A stretch of DNA of 50,572 nt from Caldithrix abyssi DSM 13497 (GTDB lineage: Bacteria > Electryoneota > AABM5-125-24 > Hatepunaeales > Hatepunaeaceae). The DNA lies in NCBI GenBank assembly GCA_945865405.1, contig CAMBDS010000019.1:1-50572 (forward strand), given 5' to 3'. Positions 43,523 through 50,572 of the stretch are shown piece by piece. Positions within the stretch are counted from its first letter, which is position 1. The number at the start of each line of letters is the position of its first letter. The notes under the pieces were generated by a model. It had not been told where the DNA came from. It saw nothing but the letters and a program-made list of their open reading frames with translations, and did not search any database. The translations under genes and the position numbers were made by a program.

Positions 43523-45076
43523 TTATTGGGGATTGTTCCCATTAGCAGCCTGTAAATCAGGCCAAACTCGATCACGGCCAGCCTCCTTGGCAGAATACAT
43601 GTTTACGTCTGCCATGTGGACAACATCCATCGGAGCGTTGACGTTTGTCATATGGGTAGGCGAATAGGATACGAAGCCGATGGATATCGTGACGCTGAAC
43701 GAGCCTTCCGGAAGAGGAAACTGCACCTGTCTAACTGCACGATTTAACTTTACAGCGGTTGTGTAAACAGCATCTGTTTTGGTTTCGGGAAGAAGGACGA
43801 CAAACTCTTCCCCGCCATAACGGGCGACGATATCAGTGTTACGAAGATTTTCTTTCAAAACCTCGGCGACACCTTGAAGGACTCGATCTCCAGTGAGATG
43901 GCCATACGTGTCATTGATGGTCTTAAAATGATCTATGTCGAGCATCATACAGCCGAGAGTCGTATTGTATCGTTGTGCGCGGTTGAAGTTCCAATTCAGG
44001 AATTCCTCAAAGAAGCGACGATTATGGATGCGCGTCAGAGGGTCATGATTGGCTGCATCGCGAAGCTTGTGGTTCGCCTCCTCCAACTTTTGGGCAAGGA
44101 GCTCGGCCTTACGCATAGAAACTTCAAGGGCACGGATCATCTGTTCGGAAGTGAGGGTCGCTCTACCAAGCTCTGAGTTGATGCCTTTAAGAAGATCGAC
44201 GTAAGGGAGTGCCGGGCCAGTGGATAACGAAATCTTTATCGAAACCTGATCGGCAATGATGGTTATTCGCTGAAGCTCATCGATAAAGTTTGCACGCTCG
44301 AAACCGAGAAGGTCATGAGCATATCGAACAGCCCTTTCGAGTCCGGTAATGTGTCTGTCTTCGAAAAGAACGGCAGATGCGAGATTTGCCAAGGAATAGT
44401 AGGAGCCGTTCGAGCGTTCGGATAGATTCAACTTTTTTCGGCTATGCTTAAAAATAGCCTCCTCAACTTCAATGCCAAGATTCCATTCCTTTGCAAGTTG
44501 TTGACCTACAACTGCATGGTCAACCCCAATCTCAGCATTTTCGATTTCGATGAGGTCGCCACCTTCAGATTGCCAACGATCGAGAATAGTGTTGTAGTAT
44601 TGCGGGAAGTTATAAAGAAGAAAGAATATCCCGATATCGAGCATCAAGCCAGTAGTCCGGACCTTGGGTAGATTTTCGATGTGAAGCTTTGAAGCGAAGT
44701 TTTCCGCGGCAGTTGCGGTACTGATTGATCTCTCCCAGAGCCATTGCATTCGCTGATGCTCTGCAACGTCAGCAGAATCACGCCGATCATCGTCGATAAA
44801 CGATACTGTAAGCGCAAGGTTTCGAGCATTTTGGAAGCCGAGTCGTTCGATTGCCGCTTCAATGCTATCAACTGCTTCAGTATCTTCGTTGGGAGAGTTC
44901 GCAGCCCGGATCATCTTCACAGTCAATCCGGGGTCATTTCTGACGAGATCGAGGAATAGCTTGGGATCATCCTTACCGTCACCCTTAAACATAAGCAAAC
45001 GACGGACTACAGGAGCGAGAGTTGGGATGTCTGCGCCAGATTCGATGGCTGTCAAGATATCGGAGACGCTTATCAT
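43523..45076 (-). CDS. HDOD-GGDEF diguanylate cyclase
   Basis: 517 residues. An HDOD-like domain (about 15-215, with LVRNDPGLTVKMIRAANSP and AAIERLGFQNARNLAL) is followed by a helical linker and a GGDEF domain. The catalytic motif is RYGGEEF, and the allosteric I-site RNTD lies five residues before it. LDIDHFKTINDTYGHLTGD and SIGFVSYSP are conserved. It makes cyclic di-GMP and is probably held back by product binding. The HDOD part is a sensor or partner-binding module. The start has no clear ribosome binding site. No other c-di-GMP gene is in the window. Confidence 0.9.
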   Translation of the reverse strand: MISVSDILTAIESGADIPTLAPVVRRLLMFKGDGKDDPKLFLDLVRNDPGLTVKMIRAANSPNEDTEAVDSIEAAIERLGFQNARNLALTVSFIDDDRRDSADVAEHQRMQWLWERSISTATAAENFASKLHIENLPKVRTTGLMLDIGIFFLLYNFPQYYNTILDRWQSEGGDLIEIENAEIGVDHAVVGQQLAKEWNLGIEVEEAIFKHSRKKLNLSERSNGSYYSLANLASAVLFEDRHITGLERAVRYAHDLLGFERANFIDELQRITIIADQVSIKISLSTGPALPYVDLLKGINSELGRATLTSEQMIRALEVSMRKAELLAQKLEEANHKLRDAANHDPLTRIHNRRFFEEFLNWNFNRAQRYNTTLGCMMLDIDHFKTINDTYGHLTGDRVLQGVAEVLKENLRNTDIVARYGGEEFVVLLPETKTDAVYTTAVKLNRAVRQVQFPLPEGSFSVTISIGFVSYSPTHMTNVNAPMDVVHMADVNMYSAKEAGRDRVWPDLQAANGNNPQ

Positions 45077-45125
45077 GCAATTATATCACAGCTACTTTTA
45101 AATAATGTCATGAGATCCCAAAAGG

Positions 45126-46490
45126 TTAAAGCGTGGCGGCAACTTCATTGATTTTATTGATTAGGTCGTGCGCCATTTTCTCTGCCGAAGCCTTCGTTTT
45201 TGCTTCAGCATAGACACGAAGAATTGGCTCTGTGTTCGATGGACGCATTTGCACCCATCCGTCTGGATAACCGATACGGACGCCGTCAATTCTGGTCAAG
45301 GAATCATTTGGAAATTTTGATGCCGTAGCATCCACCAGTTCGACAGGGTTGTTTTCACCGACTGGATGGGAGGCTTTGACCATATAGTAAGAGGGAAGTT
45401 GAGCAGTGATCTCGGAAATAGACTTTTTAGAGCCCGATAGCAAATTCAGGATCAAAGCCATTCCGACTCCGGCATCGCGCACAGCGTGAAGCTCAGGCAG
45501 AATTACCCCGCCGTTGCCTTCCCCACCGACAATCGCATGGACATCGGTGATTTTCTCTGAGACATAGGCTTCACCGACTTTGGTCCGGTAGCATGTGACG
45601 CTATACTGAGCGGCAATATCGTCGATGACCTGAGACGTAAGACAATTTACAACAACGGGGCCTGGGCGTTGCTCCAGAACGGATTTGATAGCGAGCGCAA
45701 GGGTTGTCTCTTCACCGATAGGGTTACCACGTTCATCGACTACGGCGAGTCGGTCGCCATCGGGATCAACAGCGAATCCAATGTCGCACTTCTCAGCACT
45801 GACTTTTGCACCTAAGTCTCCTAAATTGGTCGGAAGTGGCTCAGGTGGACGCGTGAAATTTCCGGAACCATCGGCATTGATCGAAGTGACTTGACAGCCC
45901 AAAGCCTCGAGGAGTTTGGGGTAGATGAAGCTACCGCCACCGTTGACTCCGTCAAAGGCGACACGAAAGTTTTTGCGGCGAATACGGTCAAGATCAAGCA
46001 GACCGAGCCCAAGTACTCCTGACAGGTACATCTGGTCTGCCCCATCCCAGTTGACCTCAGTGCCGATTTTGTCCCAGGAAACAGACCTGAGTGGGCCATT
46101 GACGACGATTCGCTCAACTTCGAGGAATTGCTCTGCAGTTAGCATACGTCCGTCACTACGGACAAACTTTAAGGCGTTCCATTGTTGGGGATTGTGACTC
46201 GCAGTGATAATGATTCCGCCACCAGCGCCACGACGAACGACGGAAAGTGCTCCGATGGGTGTTGTGGTGATCCCGATATCGTCAACATCACAACCAGCAG
46301 ATAATAACCCGGCTTTGACAGTATATGCCAACATTGCACCGGAGGGTCGGGAGTCACGGGAGAGGACTACTTTTTTTCCGCGAAGCCAAGAGCCGAAGCC
46401 ACTTGCCCATAAGAGGGCTACTTCGGGGGTCATACCCTCGCCAATTATGCCACGAACACCAGAGACGCTGGCCATCAAACCTTTAAACAA
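45126..46490 (-). CDS. Phosphoglucosamine mutase / phosphomannomutase family enzyme
   Basis: 454 residues from TTG 46490, with GGGAG 5 bases upstream; TTG 46502 and ATG 46475 are other options. The phospho-serine lies in ITASHNPQQWNALKF (serine at about residue 98), the metal loop in DPDGDRLAVVD, the sugar loop in GGEGNGGV and the phosphate loop in RPSNTEPILRVYAE. It moves phosphate between C1 and C6 of a hexose phosphate. The GlmM role in cell-wall precursor synthesis is likely but not certain against phosphomannomutase. Length is normal. Confidence 0.88.
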   Translation of the reverse strand: MFKGLMASVSGVRGIIGEGMTPEVALLWASGFGSWLRGKKVVLSRDSRPSGAMLAYTVKAGLLSAGCDVDDIGITTTPIGALSVVRRGAGGGIIITASHNPQQWNALKFVRSDGRMLTAEQFLEVERIVVNGPLRSVSWDKIGTEVNWDGADQMYLSGVLGLGLLDLDRIRRKNFRVAFDGVNGGGSFIYPKLLEALGCQVTSINADGSGNFTRPPEPLPTNLGDLGAKVSAEKCDIGFAVDPDGDRLAVVDERGNPIGEETTLALAIKSVLEQRPGPVVVNCLTSQVIDDIAAQYSVTCYRTKVGEAYVSEKITDVHAIVGGEGNGGVILPELHAVRDAGVGMALILNLLSGSKKSISEITAQLPSYYMVKASHPVGENNPVELVDATASKFPNDSLTRIDGVRIGYPDGWVQMRPSNTEPILRVYAEAKTKASAEKMAHDLINKINEVAATL

Positions 46491-46585
46491 TCTTTCTCCC
46501 AATCGAGTAGTGTGAGCCTTTAAAAGAAAGCAGGAGTTTCCGAATAATATAAAGCAGACTTATCAATATACAAACAATCCGACCA

Positions 46586-48316
46586 CTAAATGAACAAGGG
46601 GACATGCTTGAACTGATTGACGTCAACCAGACCGAAATCGGTCAGCTTCAATTCAGGTATCACTGGCAGGGCGAGAAAACTGAGTGCCATGAACGGATCA
46701 CCAAGTGGACTACCCAATTGATGTGCAGAACGGATTAGCTTCTCTTCTTGATTCGCCACCTTTTCAGGCGAATCAGCACTCATTAAGCCTGCAATCGGTA
46801 GAGGTAACTCTTCCAGAATCGAATTCCCGTTTACTGCTACCTGCCCTCCACCCTGCTCAACAAGCCATTCAATGGCATTGATGATAGAGTCGTCGTCCAT
46901 ACCGCAAACGATTATATTGTGCGAATCGTGTACAACCGTTGAGCCAATTGCCCCTTCGCGGAGCCCCATTCCTTGAACAAATGCAACTGCGCCACGTCCG
47001 CTACCGGAATGACGTTCGATGACGACAAGCTTGGCGATATCCTGAACCGGATCTGCAAGAAGATTGCCACAATTGGATGGTAAAGTCAGCACTCGCCCTT
47101 CAGTGATGATTTTATCCGGGATTACACCGATTACGCGGATTGGGCCGCCGGAATCTTTGACTTGGAGAATGTCGTGGCTGAGCTTTGGAACAAGCAGGGG
47201 TTTAATGGCGCTCTGAGCGTAGAATTTCTTTTCGGGAAGGTATTTACCTTGCTTTGCGACGAGGGTGCCATCCTTCCAGACATGAGTGGCGTTAAATTCG
47301 ATCAGGTTATCGAAGGCGACGAGATCAGCTTTCCAGCCCGGCCTGATACCGCCCCTGTCATAGAGATGAAAAGTTTCGGCTATGTTTAAGGAAACCATTC
47401 GGATGGCGGTAACTGGATCCAATCCCTTACGGACTGCGAGACGAAGAATTTGATCGATGTGCCCCTCAGTCAACAGATCACCGGGACGACGATCATCAGA
47501 GACGAAGAGGCACCGTCTTTCGGTAGTTGAATCGACGACCCCGATGAGAGAGTCCATGTTTTTGGCTGTGCTTCCTTCGCGGATCATAATTCGCATTCCG
47601 AGTGCGAGCTTCTCTTTTGCTTCTGCCAAAGTATTGCATTCGTGGTCGGTCGATGGACCAGAAGCTATGTATGCGTCAAGTTTTTTGCCGGAGAGTCCTG
47701 GGGCGTGACCGTCGATTGGCTTTGTTCCACCAGTGAGAAGAGCTTTTGATAGTACGTTTGGATCACCGAACAAAGCTCCGGGGAAATTCATTAACTCAGC
47801 TATGCCGATGACGCGGTCTTCAAGCAGGAGAGGCTCTAAGTCGGTGGCGGTAAGGTTAGCTCCAGAGGTTTCCATCGATGTGGCCGGGACACAGGAGGGG
47901 AGCATGAAAAAGATGTCGATGGGTAGGTCGAGGGACTCGCGGATCATGAATCTGATGCCATCTATACCGAGTACGTTGGCAATTTCGTGTGGATCCGCAA
48001 TGACCGTTGTAGTACCGCGTGGTACAACTAACTCGGCGAAACGGGAAGGAATGAGTTTGGAACTCTCAATGTGGATGTGGCCTTCGATGAGTCCTGGAGA
48101 TAAAAAAGCGCCATGGAGGTCAATCGCCTGCTTACCATCGTAATCGCCAATTCCCGCAATGCGACCGGAATGGATGGCGACAGCACCCGACTCGATTTTG
48201 CCCGTGAAGACATTGATCAGGTTGGTGTTTTTTAAGACAAGGTCAGCCTGATTGTCACCGCGAGATACAGCAAGAAGTTCTTGTAGTTTATCGAGTTCAG
48301 AATTTGGCACTATCAA
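46586..48316 (-). CDS. ade: Adenine deaminase
   Basis: 576 residues of the amidohydrolase superfamily. Metal-binding and catalytic blocks: GLIEGHIHIESS, VIADPHEIANVLG, DGHAPGLSG, and SDDRRPGDLLTEGHID. The C-terminal adenine deaminase domain (for example SNCGNLLADPVQDIAKLVVIERH, seen as PVQDIAKLVV, and HDSHNIIVCG) is complete. It turns adenine into hypoxanthine and ammonia in purine salvage. TTG 48316 is the first start and GTG 48310 an alternative; neither has a strong binding site. It follows hprK by 42 bases. Confidence 0.94.
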   Translation of the reverse strand: MIVPNSELDKLQELLAVSRGDNQADLVLKNTNLINVFTGKIESGAVAIHSGRIAGIGDYDGKQAIDLHGAFLSPGLIEGHIHIESSKLIPSRFAELVVPRGTTTVIADPHEIANVLGIDGIRFMIRESLDLPIDIFFMLPSCVPATSMETSGANLTATDLEPLLLEDRVIGIAELMNFPGALFGDPNVLSKALLTGGTKPIDGHAPGLSGKKLDAYIASGPSTDHECNTLAEAKEKLALGMRIMIREGSTAKNMDSLIGVVDSTTERRCLFVSDDRRPGDLLTEGHIDQILRLAVRKGLDPVTAIRMVSLNIAETFHLYDRGGIRPGWKADLVAFDNLIEFNATHVWKDGTLVAKQGKYLPEKKFYAQSAIKPLLVPKLSHDILQVKDSGGPIRVIGVIPDKIITEGRVLTLPSNCGNLLADPVQDIAKLVVIERHSGSGRGAVAFVQGMGLREGAIGSTVVHDSHNIIVCGMDDDSIINAIEWLVEQGGGQVAVNGNSILEELPLPIAGLMSADSPEKVANQEEKLIRSAHQLGSPLGDPFMALSFLALPVIPELKLTDFGLVDVNQFKHVPLFI

Positions 48317-48358
48317 TTTCCAGATTTGGGGTGGATAGTGGATTTGGCAAACGACAAC

Positions 48359-49321
48359 CTACTCATTATCCCACCTGAGGTAATCAGAGATGATTCGCTT
48401 CTGCTTCATGGCTACTGCTTGTCGGTTCATCAGCTCTTCGGCGGCGTTGTGTCCATAGACCTTAAGATGAAGGGTCAGGGCAATTGTCTCAGCGATAACC
48501 GTCACATTCTTACCGGCATATATTGGCAATCGCAACGAAGGTATTTCGATACCGAGTATTTTTTTATAAACCGTTTCCAGCCCGATTCGCTCGTATTCCT
48601 CTTTGCCATCCCACTCGGTCAATTCGACGACAGTCTCTATCCGCTTTTGCAGACGAATTGCTCTGACACCGAAAATCTGGCGGATGTCGATGACTCCGAC
48701 ACCACGGATCTCAAGCAAATGACGCAGCATTTCGGGGCCGGAACCAAGAAGGATCCCAGGCGCTTTACGCGTAATGACGACAATGTCGTCAGCGACAAGC
48801 CGATGGCCTCGCTCGACAAGGTCGAGAGCAATTTCGCTTTTGCCGATACCAGCTCGTCCGGTGAAGAGCAGTCCGGTTCCGTAAACATCGACAAGCGTGC
48901 CATGCACTGACTCAGAGGGAGAAAAGCGGTCAGTAAGGTAGTGCGAAAGGTGAAAAGTTAGCTCGGTTGTGTCGAGTCTGGTCGATAGCAAAGGAATTGC
49001 GTTTCGATTGGCGATTTCAGTTAACTGTGTGGGAGGAGTGTTGCGATTGGTAAGTATTACGCAGGGCAATGGGTAGGCGAACAATCGTTCAAGTATTTTT
49101 TCGCGAGCCGATTCGGTCATCTGGTTAAGGAAAAGCAATTCCGTGTTGCCAATGACTTGTATTCGCTCTGATTGAAAAAGCTCGAAGAAACCTGCAAGCG
49201 CGAGTCCGGGACGGTTCAACTCACGTTGTCCGACAGTGTGATGTATCCCTTCATCACCGGCAATGATCTTTAAGCCGAGACGGCGAAAAGTATCTTTTAC
49301 AAGGTCGGCAATTTCGATCAA
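48359..49321 (-). CDS. hprK: HPr kinase/phosphorylase
   Basis: 320 residues from TTG 49321 (GGAG 6 bases upstream); TTG 49348, just 2 bases after the hpf stop, is the alternative. The N-terminal domain (LVKDTFRRLGLKIIAGDEG) and the kinase domain with Walker A GRAGIGKSE, HGTLVDVYG and the HprK signature EIRGVGVIDI are present. It phosphorylates a serine of HPr in response to ATP and sugar phosphates. It lies in the common cluster with hpf. No ptsH or other PTS gene is in the window, so its target here is unknown. Confidence 0.93.
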   Translation of the reverse strand: MIEIADLVKDTFRRLGLKIIAGDEGIHHTVGQRELNRPGLALAGFFELFQSERIQVIGNTELLFLNQMTESAREKILERLFAYPLPCVILTNRNTPPTQLTEIANRNAIPLLSTRLDTTELTFHLSHYLTDRFSPSESVHGTLVDVYGTGLLFTGRAGIGKSEIALDLVERGHRLVADDIVVITRKAPGILLGSGPEMLRHLLEIRGVGVIDIRQIFGVRAIRLQKRIETVVELTEWDGKEEYERIGLETVYKKILGIEIPSLRLPIYAGKNVTVIAETIALTLHLKVYGHNAAEELMNRQAVAMKQKRIISDYLRWDNE

Positions 49322-49350
49322 CTGATGCTCCACACGGTTATAAACCAAAG

Positions 49351-49638
49351 TTATCGGTTGTTGGCTTTGTCCTTCAAATGTCGCATCTGGGTCTCTAATT
49401 TATCGACTACCTTCGGAATCATTTTGTAGAAATCAGTGTCTTCAGCTTTGGATGTGATAAATTTCCCCTGAATTTTGACACGAATTTCTGCGGCTTTTGT
49501 GGAACCGGATTCTTCGAGGACAACCTCGACATTCATGACATTATCGTGATATTTCTTAAGCCGCTTGAGTTCCTCAGACGTAAAGTCCTTAAGTTTCTCG
49601 GTTGCGTCGAAATGTCTTGCAGAAAATGTGATTTTCAT
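49351..49638 (-). CDS. hpf: Ribosome hibernation-promoting factor, short form
   Basis: 95 residues, the length of the short HPF/YfiA type without the dimerising C-terminal domain. Blocks ITFSARHFDATEKLKDF and HDNVMNVEVVLEESG match family. It binds the small ribosomal subunit in stationary phase. The start follows the xer stop by 2 bases and the gene precedes hprK by a few bases, so xer-hpf-hprK is one operon, as in many bacteria. Confidence 0.92.
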   Translation of the reverse strand: MKITFSARHFDATEKLKDFTSEELKRLKKYHDNVMNVEVVLEESGSTKAAEIRVKIQGKFITSKAEDTDFYKMIPKVVDKLETQMRHLKDKANNR

Positions 49639-49640
49639 GG

Positions 49641-50534
49641 CTAATCCTGTCTCTCTTTTGCACGGGGGTGAGCCTGTTCGTAAATTTTAACCAATCGCTC
49701 GACCTCGACGTGGGTATAAATTTGGGTGGTGGTAGGGCTTGAATGGCCCAAAAGTTCCTGTACTTCTCGCAGCGAAGCGCCGTTGTTCAATAAATGTGAA
49801 GCATATGAGTGTCGCAACTGGTGCGGATGTGGCTTATCGGGCGTGACGCCGCCAATGACTTTCTCTACGCGACGACGAGCGTCTCTTGACGTAATTCTCT
49901 TACCGGAATGGCTGACGAATAGTGCTTCATCATCGGAAACCTTGCCTGATTTTACAAATCTTAGATCAAGGTATTTTTGCAATGCTTCGGCGGCTTTTTG
50001 TGGGAGTGGTACAATTCGTTCTTTGCTACCCTTGCCGACAACCCTGACAACATCGCTTGATATCGAGGATCGGTTTAAGTCTGTCAACTCGGAGATACGC
50101 AAACCGCATCCATAAAGAATTTCAACCATCGCAAGGTCACGGATCACCAGAAACACGTCATCAGATCGGTCGTCGAGGATCTGTTGAAGTCCCTCTTTGG
50201 GCAGTGCTCCGGGTAATGCACGTTTTTCCTTCGGTCTAACGACTGTTCGCGCGGGATTGGCTTCGATAATGCCTTGCCGCTGGAGGTGCCGGTAAAAACT
50301 CTTGATTGCGGCGAGTTTGCGGCTGATAGTTCTCGCACCGTTTCCCGTCCGGTGAAGCTGGTAAATATGGTCGCGGATGTCGCGGTAATCTACCTTTACC
50401 GGATCACGACCCCGAGCAACGACATGAGCCTCGAAAGCTTTTAGATCGGAAGTATAGGCTCGAATTGTTTCGGGTCTGTATCTCCCGCCAGCAGAAATAT
50501 GCTGGATAAATTGAGAGATATGATCGACTTCCAT
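49641..50534 (-). CDS. Tyrosine recombinase, XerC/XerD type
   Basis: 297 residues from ATG 50534 (TTG 50552 is less likely). An N-terminal SAM-like domain ([26 protein letters not shown]) precedes the catalytic domain with Arg in [10 protein letters not shown], Lys in VGKGSKER, HxxR in [12 protein letters not shown], His in LGHSS and Tyr in TQIYTHV. All six catalytic positions are there. It resolves chromosome dimers with a partner recombinase at dif. XerC versus XerD cannot be decided. No recombination site or integrase-linked cargo is seen nearby. Confidence 0.92.
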   Translation of the reverse strand: MEVDHISQFIQHISAGGRYRPETIRAYTSDLKAFEAHVVARGRDPVKVDYRDIRDHIYQLHRTGNGARTISRKLAAIKSFYRHLQRQGIIEANPARTVVRPKEKRALPGALPKEGLQQILDDRSDDVFLVIRDLAMVEILYGCGLRISELTDLNRSSISSDVVRVVGKGSKERIVPLPQKAAEALQKYLDLRFVKSGKVSDDEALFVSHSGKRITSRDARRRVEKVIGGVTPDKPHPHQLRHSYASHLLNNGASLREVQELLGHSSPTTTQIYTHVEVERLVKIYEQAHPRAKERQD

Positions 50535-50572
50535 CTTTAGGATTTCACCCAATCACAACGACCGCACCTGAC

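Noticed and set aside
45080..45085. TATAAT with extended TG motif as promoter of the HDOD-GGDEF gene
   Set aside because: It lies only 3 bases before the ATG, so transcription would start at or after the start codon; no matching -35 was found.

Overview
The window looks like chromosomal DNA from a Gram-negative bacterium of the FCB superphylum, probably an uncultivated lineage (Zixibacteria, KSB1, Cloacimonadota, Marinimicrobia or Calditrichota type). Four large secreted proteins end in type IX secretion (T9SS) sorting domains with the YPNPFN signature. There are several outer-envelope lipoproteins, RND pumps and a ferredoxin-linked 2-oxoacid oxidoreductase. TTG is a frequent start codon. The exact lineage cannot be fixed from the sequence alone. 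I see no phage, insertion sequence, plasmid or CRISPR array.

Layout. (1) 2-5336, plus strand: six tightly overlapping genes, namely a tandem ThyX-like protein interrupted by an in-frame TAA, a TatT lipoprotein, the TRAP transporter DctP, DctQ and DctM, and a family 2 glycosyltransferase. (2) 5450-12442, minus strand: a T9SS cargo protein, glutamine synthetase without the adenylylation tyrosine, leuS, and tRNA-Pro(CGG) with its own promoter and terminator. (3) 12684-20358, minus strand: an RND efflux operon with one lipoprotein adaptor and two permeases; the first permease is frameshifted in a run of five G. (4) 20576-29548, minus strand: a central-metabolism block. sucC-sucD-korD-korA-korB-korC links 2-oxoglutarate, succinyl-CoA and succinate, followed after a terminator by ndk and a 3-hydroxyacyl-CoA dehydrogenase. 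Upstream lie carbamate kinase and a cyclic-2,3-diphosphoglycerate-synthetase-like P-loop protein. (5) 29779-35664, minus strand: two T9SS cargo proteins, one a gingipain-like C25 protease, and an LVIVD-repeat lipoprotein. (6) 35732-37933, minus strand: ECF sigma factor, zinc anti-sigma factor and an HtrA-PDZ lipoprotein whose three catalytic residues are all replaced. Divergent from it at 38085-40443, plus strand: a CPBP intramembrane protease, a PlsC-type acyltransferase and a TatD nuclease behind a near-consensus promoter. (7) 40444-50534, minus strand: a subtilisin-like T9SS protease, a rhodanese-like lipoprotein, an HDOD-GGDEF diguanylate cyclase, a phosphohexomutase, adenine deaminase, HPr kinase, a hibernation factor and a Xer recombinase.

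The strongest leads are the sigma / anti-sigma / dead-HtrA module facing an intramembrane protease, the ThyX-like / TRAP operon with its nonsense codon, the frameshifted RND permease with an unusual hydrophobic insertion, and a family of palindromes placed just behind minus-strand stop codons. Gene density is high. The only non-coding stretch longer than 300 bases (12308-12683) holds the tRNA, its promoter and terminator, and palindromic repeats.
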